Assembly (NCBI GenBank): GCA_037134455.1
Contig: JBAXME010000006.1
Span: 5,505-69,504 of the forward strand
Direction: 5' to 3'
Length of the DNA: 64,000 nt
Source of the DNA: ATX-6F1 sp037134455
GTDB taxonomy: Bacteria; Cyanobacteriota; Cyanobacteriia; PCC-6307; Cyanobiaceae
Shown piece after piece: positions 52,401-62,140 of the stretch (positions within the stretch are counted from its first letter, which is position 1; each line of letters starts with the position of its first letter). The position numbers and the translations under genes were made by a program. Below the pieces are notes generated by a model. It saw only the letters and a program-made list of their open reading frames with translations, did not search any database and was not told the DNA's origin.

Positions 52401-53202
52401 CACGGTGAGCTGCACAGATCGCGGTGACCTTGGGGCAAGTCATCTCATGCATCACAATGATTCAGACGGGAGCCCAAACCTAAGGTTACCTTTAGTATGT
52501 GTGCACCACCTATACTTGAAGATACCAGACAGTCCACCAGACGTAAGGGATTAAAGCATAAATGGCCCTTTCCTCGGAAATTCAGAGGCAGGATCTGGCA
52601 GCGCGGCGGGCTGATCCACCTGCGCATATCAGTCCTCTGGTACGCAAAATCCTTCTGCCAGAAGATGCCTGTAGCTACGCATTGATCTGCTCCATCAAGC
52701 CCCAAAACGGAAGCATCAGACAAGTGACATCAGTGCTGAGAGAAGTGGAGGCAGAGGAGTAAACGCCAACTGGTCAGCCTGAAAACACCACAACGAAAGA
52801 ATTATGGTCAATCGTTACTAGAAAATATGGCTAGACATAAAGAAAGCCGATGCACGAAACCTAAAAAGCAAGTGACTCCATGCCTGCTGAAGGGTTAAAA
52901 AGAAAGGTCACTCCAGCCCCGCCCCAATGGAGCAAATATAATAAAATGACACAAAGAACACTAGAATAGTAAACTCCCGACTAGGGCTATACTGAAATCA
53001 AAGCCATCATTCCCACCCAAGTGTAACAATATCCAAGAAAAGATCCGACGATATAACATTTATATTAGAATTGATTAGACAATCGAGTACACAGAGCAAA
53101 TCACAACATATCCATGGAGTCATTATATGAATAAAGACTTCATGCAACCATGCTAGTCAACGCACAACTCGTTCTACCATGCCAACCAAGAGCGCCTAGA
53201 GC
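52401..53202. other. Long gap without a recognisable gene
   Basis: About 800 bp. Short open frames exist on both strands (for example within 52445-52762), but none has a recognisable motif or family. The segment 52540-52760 is more GC-rich than its surroundings and may be a fragment of a former gene or IS. A stretch near 52645-52671 (CTTCTGCCAGAAG, then ATGCCTGTAGCTAC) vaguely recalls the mini-repeat. The rest is AT-rich with no clear signal. Confidence 0.4.
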
Positions 53203-54057
53203 CTACTCACCCAGAGGAGCAGAGATACATTTTCTGATAGCAAACAAATCCTGGAAAAAAGCTTCATTACAACCACCTGGAATAAACTCGAAAATCTCGC
53301 AACATTCAGGCAGGGAGTTCTCGACATAGGCACGCGAGACATGAGAGATAGAATTCTTCTTACCCTCGCTTGAACCAGGGAAATAAACGTATTCACCGAG
53401 ATCATACATTTGCCTAGCATTGCCGTGCAAGTAGGCCGATAGGGCATCACCATTAACAGTGAAACAAAATATGCCTCCTGGGGTCAACAGGTCCAAGAGT
53501 TCCTTTAACCAAGCGCAGTAAGCTGCCTCAGTTAAATGCGTAAAAACAGAGAACGAATAGATAAAGTCGAATCCATCAGGCTGGTCTTCAAAGCACCCCA
53601 GCGGAGGCATAAGTCGATTTGCCCTATAGTCTATACTAGATACATATTTGGACATGAATCGAACGGTTTTTGCATTGTAATCAGAGCCAAAAAGCTCAAA
53701 TGCATTAGGACGCTGCTGTCTCAAGCGATCAAACTGAAGGAGAAGTCGCCCTGGTCCGGCACCCCACTCAAAGATCTTCAGGCACTTCTGCGACTGAGGG
53801 AAAGCACTATCAAGGATCGAGAGGAAAGGAGCAAAGTGAAGTTCTCCAAGCCGATCGATCAACTCAAGATTTGTGGTGTTGTGCGCATCCCAGCATATAT
53901 CGGCAGGTCTTCTTAAAGCACCCGTACGAGCAATGTATAAGCTGTTAGCACGCAAACAAAGCAATTTATCCTTTATAAACAGCAAATAATCTGCCAGTCC
54001 CAGCAGCTTTAAAGAAACGAGGATTTTCTTAAGCTTGCGCTTAGCGAGTGCCGCCAT
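53203..54057 (-). CDS. Class I SAM-dependent methyltransferase
   Basis: Encodes 284 residues from the ATG at 54057 (a TTG 12 bp upstream is an alternative). SAM motif I is KIFEWGAGPGRLLLQFDRL; LFGSDYNAKTVRFM is motif II; GFDFIYSFSVFTHLTEAAY is motif IV; and LLTPGGIFCFTVNGDAL is the post-motif strand. The pattern fits a methyltransferase_12/23-like enzyme acting on a sugar or glycan intermediate. It stands isolated between two decayed IS regions, without operon partners. Confidence 0.82.
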   Translation of the reverse strand: MAALAKRKLKKILVSLKLLGLADYLLFIKDKLLCLRANSLYIARTGALRRPADICWDAHNTTNLELIDRLGELHFAPFLSILDSAFPQSQKCLKIFEWGAGPGRLLLQFDRLRQQRPNAFELFGSDYNAKTVRFMSKYVSSIDYRANRLMPPLGCFEDQPDGFDFIYSFSVFTHLTEAAYCAWLKELLDLLTPGGIFCFTVNGDALSAYLHGNARQMYDLGEYVYFPGSSEGKKNSISHVSRAYVENSLPECCEIFEFIPGGCNEAFFQDLFAIRKCISAPLGE

Positions 54058-54186
54058 TTGAAGAAGCAAATGAAAATAGAAAGGTCAACCTGTGAAGGAG
54101 AGCCCGGAGCAGGCGTGCATGAACTCGACCGTCAACAATCACAAACGATAAAGCGTAATACGCAGAAAAACAAACCATGCTGGCAA

Positions 54187-54537
54187 ACTATTTTAGCATT
54201 GGTGGAGGCTTTGGAATTGGCGTTGGAAGGCGGCCGCAAGCCACAGATTTTCCACTCCGACCAGGGATGCAAGTTCACATCCGCTGTCTTTGTTTCCAGG
54301 CTGCATGACGAGAAAATCAGTATCAGTTGGTCAGGACGAAATCATTGCTACGACAAAATCCTCGTGGAACGCCTTTGGAGGACAGTCAAATACGAGGAGG
54401 CGTAACTGCGTACCTACAGGGATGTCTGGGAGGCCGAGATCAGCCTAGCCCACTTCCTATGGAGGTACTGCCATGTAAGACCACACAGCTCCCTTGGAGG
54501 CAGAACTCCCTACAAGGTCTACACTGAGACCGAAATC
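54187..54537 (+). pseudogene. IS3-family transposase (orfB) 3' fragment
   Basis: The frame reads PQIFHSDQGCKFTSAVFVSR, then SWSGRNHCYDKILVERLWRT and VKYEEA followed by a TAA; beyond the stop the same frame continues LRTYRDVWEAEISLAHFLW and RPHSSLGGRTPYKVY. This is the end of the rve/DDE domain of an IS3-type element. The N-terminal half and orfA are absent, and the internal TAA shows it is dead. No terminal repeats could be placed. Confidence 0.82.
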
Positions 54538-54699
54538 TGTTCCTCTCGCACAGGGTTAACGATGTCAGGGGCTAGAACTATCCAGCAAAAGACATCCGCC
54601 TCAAACTACATGGCGGAATAACGCGAGAGGATTTTTTAGCTCAGAAGCCTCCAATTAACGATCGCATTATGTTCTTCATAGTCTCAGATTGTTTAAACA

Positions 54700-55890
54700 T
54701 CACGAAAACTGTCTAAGTCTAAACCATCCAGTCGAAGGCATAAAGCCATAGGCTAAATAAGTTAGCACAAGAAAAGGCCCAAGGTAGCCTGATCCCCTTA
54801 TGAATAACTGGATCATAACTGATAAAGAACATGCAATAAACAAGCAATCATCCTTCATCGCCTTCCCTTGCGAGACCATCAGAACACTTGAATAAAGTGC
54901 AGGCACAATGCAGGAGAGGAGGTAAAGCATTACAAACAACCCTATCCATCCAAACTCTGTGATAATTTTTGCGGCAACAAATCCACCATCATTTGCATTC
55001 AACGTTCCCTGATCGAATGCATCAAGCTGTTCCACGGCTAAAGTTACAGGAGCCCTTGATGCCATCATTTGAAAGCCAACACCAATGAAAGGCGGGCGGG
55101 AGAGTGTAGCCCCAGCGGCCTCAATGCCTCGAAGGTACACAAGAGAAGAGAGATTAGTGCGATCAAGGGTAAGCCTGTCAAGAAAGTATTGTTGTGATAG
55201 AGCTGTTATACCAATGGCGACGGCCAACAGGGCAAGGAACAATGCTCTTATGTATACGCCACGCCCCACCCTAACCAAAAGGATTAAAGCGGTCAAGAGA
55301 AAAACCAGAAGCAATGTAACATTCTCTAGAGCAAGAGACAGCACAAGAATCATAAGCAAAATAAAGTGGCTTAAAACCACATCAGAAGTCATAATTACAT
55401 ATAAAACAAATGGTGAAATGGCAAGCGCAAAGTGACTTGGTTCACTAAAGTAAAGTATACTCTTTTGGAATGGAACAAATTTTATATCAGTAGCAATGGC
55501 AATAACACTACAAAGAAGCATGCTACAAACCAACCACGTGCTGTACCTCCTAAGTTGGGCGTAGGAAAGACGTTCCAAAGTAGATCCAAGCAATTCTGAA
55601 AATACCAAAAGGATTCCTACAATCAGAGCAGCCCCAATCTGAACTGGAGAAGGAATCTGTTGATAGTATACGGACGTTCCTGCAATATTGCCTGCCAATA
55701 AAATATATACAAAAATGATTCTACTCGTCTTAAGTTTTTGGCTAGCGCCCCTCACCAGAAGAAAACACAAGGTCAATAGTGCACCTATCAGAGTTCCAAG
55801 CATCCAGGAGCTAGCCCCCAATGCGCTTAGCAAAAACGGCAACACGAGTAGAGTTATACCCCCAAACACTGCAACGTAGTTAAATCTCAT
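54700..55890 (-). CDS. Wzy-like O-antigen polymerase (membrane)
   Basis: Encodes 396 residues with about ten transmembrane helices and almost no charged loops except one around residues 230-300 with YLRGIEAAGATLSRPPFIGV, and FDQGTLNANDGGFVAAKIIT leading into ITEFGWIGLFVMLYLLS. Such a loop followed by a Gly-rich helix is typical of Wzy polymerases. ILYFSEPSHFALAISPFVLY also recurs in this superfamily. It lies 2 bp from the GT2 gene at 55893, likely co-transcribed. AT-rich. Confidence 0.75.
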   Translation of the reverse strand: MRFNYVAVFGGITLLVLPFLLSALGASSWMLGTLIGALLTLCFLLVRGASQKLKTSRIIFVYILLAGNIAGTSVYYQQIPSPVQIGAALIVGILLVFSELLGSTLERLSYAQLRRYSTWLVCSMLLCSVIAIATDIKFVPFQKSILYFSEPSHFALAISPFVLYVIMTSDVVLSHFILLMILVLSLALENVTLLLVFLLTALILLVRVGRGVYIRALFLALLAVAIGITALSQQYFLDRLTLDRTNLSSLVYLRGIEAAGATLSRPPFIGVGFQMMASRAPVTLAVEQLDAFDQGTLNANDGGFVAAKIITEFGWIGLFVMLYLLSCIVPALYSSVLMVSQGKAMKDDCLFIACSLSVMIQLFIRGSGYLGPFLVLTYLAYGFMPSTGWFRLRQFS

Positions 55891-55892
55891 GG

Positions 55893-56675
55893 TTACACCT
55901 TGAACACGATCCTCTTCAAATCATATTTCATAATAGAGATCCAATAAAATAGCAATAAGAAAAAGTGCGAGTACCTTGGATAATATTTTAGTTTTTCACG
56001 AAAAGACTCTCTAATGCTAAGCATCGGACTATTATTGCTAATACCTCCCAGCCTCATGGCACTTACAACAACTGGCGAGTGAGAAGACCGAATACTATGC
56101 CGCATTCTCATCAAAAATGCATAATCTGCGGCCGATCTCAAGCCTTCATTAAATGCCAAATCGTCAGACAATAGTGTGCGATGATAGATAGTTGAACAGT
56201 TAGAATTTGGCATGTGATGCCAAAGAAATCTTCTAGAAAAAGCAGAGCCAAAAAGTCCAGCAAACTGACCGTTAGGCTGAAGCAACATGGACACTGCAGA
56301 AACTAGATTAACATCAGTACAACAATAGACTTGCCTTACCAAGTCTTCAATTGCGGAAGGCAACAAAATGTCGTCCGAGCCCAAGAATAAATACCAGTCT
56401 GCATTGACCAGCTTGACGCCTTTATTCCAGGCAGAATATATTCCTCCATCCCTCTCAGACAAATATATAAGTTTTTTGCTTGAACTTCGCTGGATAATCG
56501 CGACAGTATCGTCGTCTGATTTGCTATCTATAATAACATGGCATGTATCGTGATACGTCTGGGATTCCACAGACGCCATGCATGCTTGTATATGCTTAGC
56601 AGCATTATAAGTAGCCGTAATAACCGCAACCTTGCATCCAGATCCCTGGGTGATAGAAGGTGAATGATCTTCCAT
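55893..56675 (-). CDS. Glycosyltransferase family 2 (WcaE-like)
   Basis: Encodes 260 residues. VAVITATYNAAKHIQACMAS, HVIIDSKSDDDTVAIIQ, RDGGIYSAWNKGVKLVNADW and YLFLGSDDILLPSAIEDLV are the GT2 motifs; RSAADYAFLMRMRHS is the acceptor-side region. Close in design to the enzyme at 21817-22566 but AT-rich, suggesting a separate origin. First gene of a two-gene unit with the polymerase-like protein. Confidence 0.85.
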   Translation of the reverse strand: MEDHSPSITQGSGCKVAVITATYNAAKHIQACMASVESQTYHDTCHVIIDSKSDDDTVAIIQRSSSKKLIYLSERDGGIYSAWNKGVKLVNADWYLFLGSDDILLPSAIEDLVRQVYCCTDVNLVSAVSMLLQPNGQFAGLFGSAFSRRFLWHHMPNSNCSTIYHRTLLSDDLAFNEGLRSAADYAFLMRMRHSIRSSHSPVVVSAMRLGGISNNSPMLSIRESFREKLKYYPRYSHFFLLLFYWISIMKYDLKRIVFKV

Positions 56676-57056
56676 TGCTATTAGTAAAACAAAAACGAAG
56701 GCAGGCTGCTAGCTCTACTTGTGGAGTTCATTGGTCCTCCATCACGACCATGATCGTTCACCGATGAGTTGACACTGTTGGTCTTTGTGTCTGGATAGAT
56801 CTAGTTGTTACCATCTGAGCAAGGGCAATACCCATAAATAGTTCTCGCACCGAAAAGGAGGCGTCTCGCGCAGAGTGGTAATATTAAGACAAGGGCGCCA
56901 TAGAGATCATCAGTGGCAACACAACAACGAATAAGGAAATCGGCGCTGATCATGTCATTGCCTAGATGTGTAGTCCCATCAGGTTGTTCAGCTGACGATT
57001 GGGTGTGAGGTCGCCAGGGTCGGGGTGTCACCGCCCGTCCCAAGACCTCACACACC
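56676..57056. other. Gap before an IS481-type relic
   Basis: About 380 bp with no gene. A minus-strand open frame here matches nothing I know. At 57002-57011 and 57043-57053 the motif GTGTGAGGTC and its complement form an inverted repeat around a GC-rich core, possibly part of the left end of the IS481-type element that follows. Confidence 0.4.
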
Positions 57057-57165
57057 ATGCATAGCCACCCAATTGGCCCGACTGACACCCGTCAGTCGGA
57101 AACGCCTCAATCGTAGGCACCTAGATGAGGGTGTGCCGCTCAAGGCCCTGGCAGATCAGGCCGGA

Positions 57166-57193
57166 TACTGCGGCGCAGAAGCCTTACGGCTAC
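57166..57193 (+). repeat. Twin-hairpin mini-repeat in IS481 relic, site 1
   Basis: 28 bp: CTGC-GGC-GCAG, A, AGCC-TTAC-GGCT, flanked by TA. Forward orientation relative to the transposase. Removing 25 bp restores the frame QAGYSLRGAYKW, so this insertion alone shifts the frame by +1. Confidence 0.85.
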
Positions 57194-57501
57194 AGCCTGC
57201 GCGGTGCCTACAAGTGGCTGGCCCGCTACCGAACAGGCGGCGTAGCGGCACTGGCGGATCGACGGAGCGTTCGCCGCACCCAGCGTCGGACGATCGATCC
57301 GCAGCAACTGCAGCAGGCCGTAGACCTGAGGCACCAGCGATGCACGCTCCGCCGCATCGCCCGGGCTCTCCAGGCTTCCCTCAGGGCCGTTGGACGGGAT
57401 GATGAACGTCCTGGGGCTGGGTCGTCTCAGGAACTTGGAACCCAAACCGCCGGTTCGGCGATACCAATGGGAACGCCCTGGCGACATGATCCATGTCAAC
57501 A

Positions 57502-57528
57502 CCTAGCCGTAGGCTTCTCTGCAGGAGT
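57502..57528 (-). repeat. Twin-hairpin mini-repeat in IS481 relic, site 2
   Basis: 27 bp; read in reverse it is CTC-CTGCA-GAG, A, AGCC-TAC-GGCT, A. It lies where HVNT should be followed directly by QLARFER, replacing about one codon. On the sense strand it reads as TAG, TAG and TGA, three in-frame stops. Confidence 0.85.
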
Positions 57529-58420
57529 GACAGCTAGCCAGGTTTGAGCGGGGGGCGGTCACCGGATCACCGACGACCGTCGGCAAGGCTCCTCCCGAGG
57601 CGCCGGTTACGAGAAGGTGCATGTCGCGATCGACGACGCCACCCGCCTGGCCTACGACAAGGGGCTTGCCGACGAGCAGAAGGCAACGACTGTTGGTTTC
57701 CTGGCCGGTGCTGTCGGCTGATTCTCTGAGCAGGGGATCACCTGTCGCCGGGTGCTCTCGGACAACGGATCCTCCTACCGCTTAGGTGATTGGCTAAAAG
57801 CCTGGCAGGCACTAGCTCTGAAACCGATCCGAACCAACCCCTACACGCCGCAGACCAACGGCAAAGCGAAACGGTTCATCAAACACTACTGGCTGAATGG
57901 GCCTATGTCATTGCCTACCAGACATTCGAGGAACGCAACTGCTGGCAACCTCGGTATCTTGGGGTCTATAATGGCCAGAAGTGCCACATGGCTTTCGGTG
58001 GTCTCAGCCCACAGCAGTCCCTGCAGTGGTTGCTGATCGCTGAATGACCTTGTGAGAAAACACACCTAGATCTAGATGATCCAGGGGAAGAAACAACTGT
58101 TGGGTACCCCTCTCCCCCCTCTGCCAGGAAAGTTGACGCCTCTCAATCGCGACCACTTTTTCCACCTGGGGGCTTGATGAAGCAGAGCAATGCGACGTTA
58201 CAGCGAGTCCGTCAGGGCTGATGTGAGGAAGCGGATGAGTCCACCGCACCGGCAGAGCGTGGCCCAGATCTCAGCAGAGCTGGGCATTCATGTGGTCACC
58301 CTCTACAACTGGAGGAAGACCTGGCGGCTGCAGGGAGAGGTGGTGCCGGCATCCGAGAAGGAACCAGAAGGCTGGAGCGCAACCGACAAGTTCATGGTCG
58401 TGCTCGAGACCGCTGGGTTG

Positions 58421-58448
58421 TAGCCGCAAGGCTTCTGCGAAGCAGTAC
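58421..58448 (-). repeat. Twin-hairpin mini-repeat in IS3 relic, site 1
   Basis: 28 bp; reverse reading is CTGC-TTC-GCAG, A, AGCC-TTGC-GGCT, A. It interrupts ETAGL/ATELAAY in orfA, giving an immediate TAG and a frame change. Confidence 0.88.
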
Positions 58449-58669
58449 GCCACCGAACTCGCTGCCTACTGCCGCGAGCGGGGCATGTACCCGGAGCAGG
58501 TGGAACGCTGGCGGCAGGCATCACATGATGCCAACGAGAAGCCAGTGCTCACCTTCAAGGAGCAGAAGGAGCTTGAACGGCTCCGCGCCCAGGATCAGCG
58601 GGAGTTCAAACGCCCAAACAGAAGCACAGACGGAAGGAGAAGGCTCTGGCGGAGGCTGCAGCATTGCTG

Positions 58670-58696
58670 TAATCGCAGGCTTCTGCGAAGCAGTAC
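58670..58696 (-). repeat. Twin-hairpin mini-repeat in IS3 relic, site 2
   Basis: 27 bp; reverse reading CTGC-TTC-GCAG, A, AGCC-TGC-GATT. The first hairpin is identical to that at 58421; the second has decayed by substitutions. On the sense strand it begins with TAA after EAAALL; the frame afterwards (IQAFWGEDGDD) is preserved. Confidence 0.86.
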
Positions 58697-59043
58697 GCCT
58701 CAAAAAGGATTCAGGCTTTCTGGGGAGAGGACGGGGACGATTGACGTCACCTGACGACCGGCAGAAGGCCCTGCTAATCCTGGACGAGGGGGTGCCTGAT
58801 GGCGCCAGGGCCAGTGAGCTGGCGCTGTTGCTGGGCGTGGGGCTGACGACATTGCAACGCTGGAGGCGCCAGTTCGCGAGTAACTGTGATGGCATTGACC
58901 GCCGCAAGAGCAGCTACCACCACGTGGCCCATCGCCTCAGCGAAGAAAAACACCAGCGGATCTTGCTCACCTGCAACGAGCACAAATTCGCCGCGATGCC
59001 GCCTGGCCAAATCGTGCCGATCCTGGCCGCCCGTGGCCGGTAC

Positions 59044-59070
59044 AACTCCTACGGAGAAGCCTGCGGCTAC
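59044..59070 (+). repeat. Twin-hairpin mini-repeat in IS3 relic, site 3
   Basis: 27 bp: CTCC-TAC-GGAG, A, AGCC-TGC-GGCT, AC. It sits between GRY and GSERSFYR and is read through as NSYGEACGY. Stem 1 differs at both strands from CTGC/GCAG, a compensatory change. Confidence 0.85.
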
Positions 59071-59364
59071 GGTTCAGAGCGCAGCTTCTACCGTGAGCTC
59101 AACGCCCACGGTCAGGCCCATCGGCGTGGCCGACCCAAACCAGCACAGCAACCTCCCACCGTACCACGGCTCAGGGCGGCCGGGCCGAATCAGGTGTGCA
59201 GCTGGGACATCACCTACCTGCCCACCACCGTGCGAGGTGTGTAACTGTACCTCTGTCTGGTGCTCGAGGTCTGGTGCCGGAAGGTTGTGGCCTGGGATGT
59301 CGCCGAGCGCGAGGATCCAGCCATCGCAGCGGATCTGGTGAGCAGGGCTTGCCTGCGCGAGCGG

Positions 59365-59391
59365 TACTGCTGCTCAGAAGGCTTCGCCTAC
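59365..59391 (+). repeat. Twin-hairpin mini-repeat in IS3 relic, site 4
   Basis: 27 bp: CTG-CTGCT-CAG, A, AGGC-TTC-GCCT, AC. It is read in frame as YCCSEGFAY between LRER and SKGRRQPL. Stem 2 is AGGC/GCCT instead of AGCC/GGCT, a paired change. Confidence 0.85.
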
Positions 59392-59442
59392 AGCAAAGGC
59401 CGCCGCCAGCCGTTGATCCTGCATGCCGATAATGGCAACGCC

Positions 59443-59467
59443 TAGCCGAAGGCTTCTCGAAGAGTTG
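59443..59467 (-). repeat. Twin-hairpin mini-repeat in IS3 relic, site 5
   Basis: 25 bp; reverse reading CTC-TTC-GAG, A, AGCC-TTC-GGCT, A. It follows DNGNA, replaces the next codon and introduces TAG plus a frame change before RAATLERRLEELGV. Confidence 0.83.
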
Positions 59468-59975
59468 CGTGCAGCCACGCTCGAAAGGCGCCTGGAGGAG
59501 CTGGGTGTGCTCAGGTCCTTCTCCAGACCACGGGTGTCGATTGACAACCTGTACTCGTAATCACTGTTCAGGACGGCCAAATACCGTCTTGACTACCCGA
59601 ATCGGCCAATCCCCAGCGCGGAGACTGCTTGCCAATGGGTGACCTTATTTGTGGACTGGTACAACCACAGGCACCGCCACAGCGGGATCAAGTTTGTGGC
59701 GCCCCATCAGCGCCACAACGGTGGTGCTGTGGAGATCTGCCGTTACCGGGCTGTCGTCTACGAACAAGCACGTCAGCGCCATCGACGACGGTGGTCACTA
59801 TCCACACGCTGCTGGCATCAAGCGGATGTGATCTGGATCTATCCGCCAAGACAGGAAAGCCAACTCCAACCAGCTACGTTTGTCATGGCTTCCTCAACAG
59901 GAGCAGTGGCGTCATCTTTCCTGGCAGTCACCGGCGAAGCACTTATATGCCAATACCAACTGCACGAAGAGACAT

Positions 59976-60935
59976 TTATTCTATCTTTTGAATATAAAAA
60001 GAACCGGGCTCCCTTGCAGCCGTCAAAAAAGGAGCAACCTTACTAAAGTCATCATAATACTGATTTTTCAAGAAGTTTAGGGCCCCTAATATCCTCCATT
60101 GGGCATTATTTGTCAAGAAAGCTTCTAGCAAATACTGCTCGTTCCAGAATTTAATCTGTTCTACCAGCCAGAGATGAAGGTAGTTTTTGGGAGAAAATAT
60201 GTCATGAACGTGCACAATAACCCCCTTCTTGAGGGAAGGCAGAAGTTCTAGATACTCAAACAGAACATCGCCTTGAGGCCTAATGACATGAGAGGAGTCA
60301 ATAAACAATATATCATTCTCTTCAAGCTCTGAAAAAAAGGATAAATCAAGATTCTCAACCCTCTGCCTTATAACAGTTACGCCAGCATCATGAAGCCAAG
60401 GCATCTCATATGGCTCTATGCAAACATGGCGGCAACTATAAGAAGCATCATCTTGATAGTTTCTGCTAATCGCCTGGATAGCCATTAAAGTGGAATAACC
60501 ACTGCCTACTTCAAAGATTCTCCTAGGCTTGATAAACCGAATGAGTTGATACCAATATTCGGCATCGCCCGACTCGAAAGCACCATTATTTAGATAAAAC
60601 TTATTGCTTTCCGCTGCATACATAGGGATATTACTAAGCTCATTGGAGTACTTTAACTCAGAGAGCAATTTCAACTGTCCCAATAAGTTCCAATCGATTC
60701 CTGGGAGATTTCTGTCTTTGGAGAAAGGCAGTACAGTTTCTGTATAATTGAATTGAGGCTCATAATAGTGATCTCGAATGGGGAACACACCTATGCGCAA
60801 CAATGCGTTCTTGCAAAGAGGCATCCTGAAAACTCCGATTCTACGGAGGCTTTTCAGCAACAACGCTGATGGATAAACGAAAGGAAGTAGAATGACGTCT
60901 ACTACCGGAATCAGCCTGAGAAAAAATTGTTTCAT
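59976..60935 (-). CDS. Class I SAM-dependent methyltransferase (type 24-like)
   Basis: Encodes 319 residues. RRIFEVGSGYSTLMAIQAIS is the SAM-binding motif I, and DILFIDSSHVIRPQGDVLFE with GVIVHVHDIFSPKNYLHLWL forms the metal-site-like second half typical of methyltransferase_24/cephalosporin-hydroxylase-type enzymes. A basic, partly hydrophobic N-terminus (about 1-30) may bind the membrane. ATG at 60935. AT-rich. It may methylate a sugar of the surface glycan; the substrate is unknown. Confidence 0.8.
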   Translation of the reverse strand: MKQFFLRLIPVVDVILLPFVYPSALLLKSLRRIGVFRMPLCKNALLRIGVFPIRDHYYEPQFNYTETVLPFSKDRNLPGIDWNLLGQLKLLSELKYSNELSNIPMYAAESNKFYLNNGAFESGDAEYWYQLIRFIKPRRIFEVGSGYSTLMAIQAISRNYQDDASYSCRHVCIEPYEMPWLHDAGVTVIRQRVENLDLSFFSELEENDILFIDSSHVIRPQGDVLFEYLELLPSLKKGVIVHVHDIFSPKNYLHLWLVEQIKFWNEQYLLEAFLTNNAQWRILGALNFLKNQYYDDFSKVAPFLTAAREPGSFYIQKIE

Positions 60936-61285
60936 ACAAAGCTCAATTAGACTGTTTACTCAAAATGACAATGTCGATTAATCAAAACTGCAACGCGAAC
61001 TGGTTGTAACTCAGAATTTTCATTCTATTCGTATTGCCATGCATAAATGGCAAGCGAGAACATTAGAGAAAATTCCTTGATGACACATCCAAAGTGAATT
61101 CCGCTAAACGCTTACTCAATCTAACTCTATACGGCGCCTTGCTTGGGTGAAAAATGGTGATCTGAAATTACAAAAACCAAGAATATGATCACCATCAGTA
61201 CACAAACTCTCATGAATTGAGACTCTCAGTTGTTTAACAAAAATATAAATCAACACCGTTATATGACGACAAATAAACGGCGCCC
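60936..61285. other. AT-rich gap between methyltransferase-like genes
   Basis: About 350 bp, strongly AT-rich, with no open frame of interest and no recognised hairpin. It separates two minus-strand genes and probably carries the promoter of the gene ending at 59976. Confidence 0.5.
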
Positions 61286-62140
61286 TTAATGGCTCTGAAT
61301 AATACGTTTCGCCTTCCAAAGGAGCCTGTCAGCAAAGAAATTACCAAGAAGAAACTTCTTACATATAGGATACGCCCTTGCTTTGGCCTTTGAGATATCT
61401 CCGTTTGTGCTCTCATATACCTCATAGTCCAGAAAAATTTCGGCCCTATCTGGATTCTTTAACGGCACATGAGAGACTACTCCTGTTGAATGGCGCCACT
61501 TTGAAAAAGGAAAACATATCTGACCTGATCCATCTTCAATTAGATCATTTCTAACAAAAAAAGCATCCAAACATGGAACAACCCACAACAAGGAGTAGCC
61601 ATACTTTTTAGCAACAATTGTTAGAGCCTTGAGAGAAGCTCCGTAACCTCTGTCCCCTTCCCACCTCTCATTTAGATCGTTGGGGAAAGTGATCGCCGCA
61701 TCCAGAGGATAATGGGCATTATACTCAACAGAGAAAACCATTGCCCTATATTCCTTTAAAAGGGCCTCAAAAAGCCATAAGTCAGTAGAGTCAACATCAA
61801 TAGAAACATATTCTGGCTGCTTAGGTACGTCATACTGTCTGAAGATATCAGAGATGTTCGAGGACGATAAGTAATGCTTATGCAGGTTAATCTCAGGACA
61901 CTCATTATCGCCATCAAGAAGCAGTGATTTCCAATTGTCCTTGAGAATCAAGCTGGCGACATTGACTCCCGAACCACCGGTAAGAGACGAAGAATTGAAG
62001 CCAAACTCAACACAGAAGGGGGTAGAGTTAACCGTTCCTATGTTGCCGAAAATTAAATCAAGGAGCTCATCCTGATAAGACTGAGAATAAGTCCCACGGC
62101 CAAATTGCTTTGCAGCTAATTCTTTGATCCAAGATTTCAT
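61286..62140 (-). CDS. FkbM-like methyltransferase-domain protein
   Basis: Encodes 284 residues. YSQSYQDELLDLIFGNIG is the usual opening of FkbM-type proteins in sugar islands; FCVEFGFNSSSLTGGSGVNV stands at SAM motif I; LLLDGDNECPEINLHKHYLS and PEYVSIDVDSTDLWLFEALL are motifs II and IV. ALTIVAKKYGYSLLWVVPCL follows. O-methylation of a glycan is inferred. It is AT-rich and stands alone. Start ATG at 62140 (MKSWIKEL). Confidence 0.72.
   Translation of the reverse strand: MKSWIKELAAKQFGRGTYSQSYQDELLDLIFGNIGTVNSTPFCVEFGFNSSSLTGGSGVNVASLILKDNWKSLLLDGDNECPEINLHKHYLSSSNISDIFRQYDVPKQPEYVSIDVDSTDLWLFEALLKEYRAMVFSVEYNAHYPLDAAITFPNDLNERWEGDRGYGASLKALTIVAKKYGYSLLWVVPCLDAFFVRNDLIEDGSGQICFPFSKWRHSTGVVSHVPLKNPDRAEIFLDYEVYESTNGDISKAKARAYPICKKFLLGNFFADRLLWKAKRIIQSH

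Larger units (their letters stand above)
57057..58047 (+). pseudogene. IS481-family transposase, multiply broken
   Basis: Pieces in different frames read ATQLARLTPVSRKRLNRRHL, then SLRGAYKWLARYRTGGVAAL, then a DDE half seen as GYEKVHVAIDDATRLAY, LSDNGSSYRLGDWLKAW, TNPYTPQTNGKAKRFIK, and CHMAFGGLSPQQSLQWLLIAE at the end. This is the IS481 HTH-plus-rve layout. It carries two mini-repeats (57166-57193 shifts the frame; 57502-57528 adds stops), a further frameshift near 57550, a TGA where a Trp codon is expected near 57718, and a frameshift near 57880. Confidence 0.82.
58190..59856 (+). pseudogene. IS3-type element genes (orfA plus orfB), decayed
   Basis: orfA starts at 58190 with SVAQISAELGIHVVTLYNWR (helix-turn-helix), then VPASEKEPEGWSATDKFMVV. 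It continues after a frame change as ATELAAYCRERGMYPEQVER and FKEQKELERLRAQDQ. orfB reads DRQKALLILDEGVPDGARAS, then ASELALLLGVGLTTLQRWRR, NQVCSWDITYLPTTVRGV then a TAA, LILHADNGNA, and finally WYNHRHRHSGIKFVAPHQRH. The DDE residues in SWDITYL and LHADNG remain. Five mini-repeats lie inside it, plus point stops and a frameshift near 58615. It is not functional. Confidence 0.83.

Noticed and set aside
52445..52762. Small overlapping frames on both strands
   Set aside because: No homology recognised and no neighbouring operon; treated as non-coding or relic.
56801..57088. Minus-strand frame of 95 residues
   Set aside because: No family resemblance, and it overlaps the start of the IS481 relic.
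57166..59467. CRISPR array suggested by repeated 25-28 bp units
   Set aside because: The units are irregularly spaced (about 25 to 900 bp), occur in both orientations inside transposase frames and have no spacers or cas genes.
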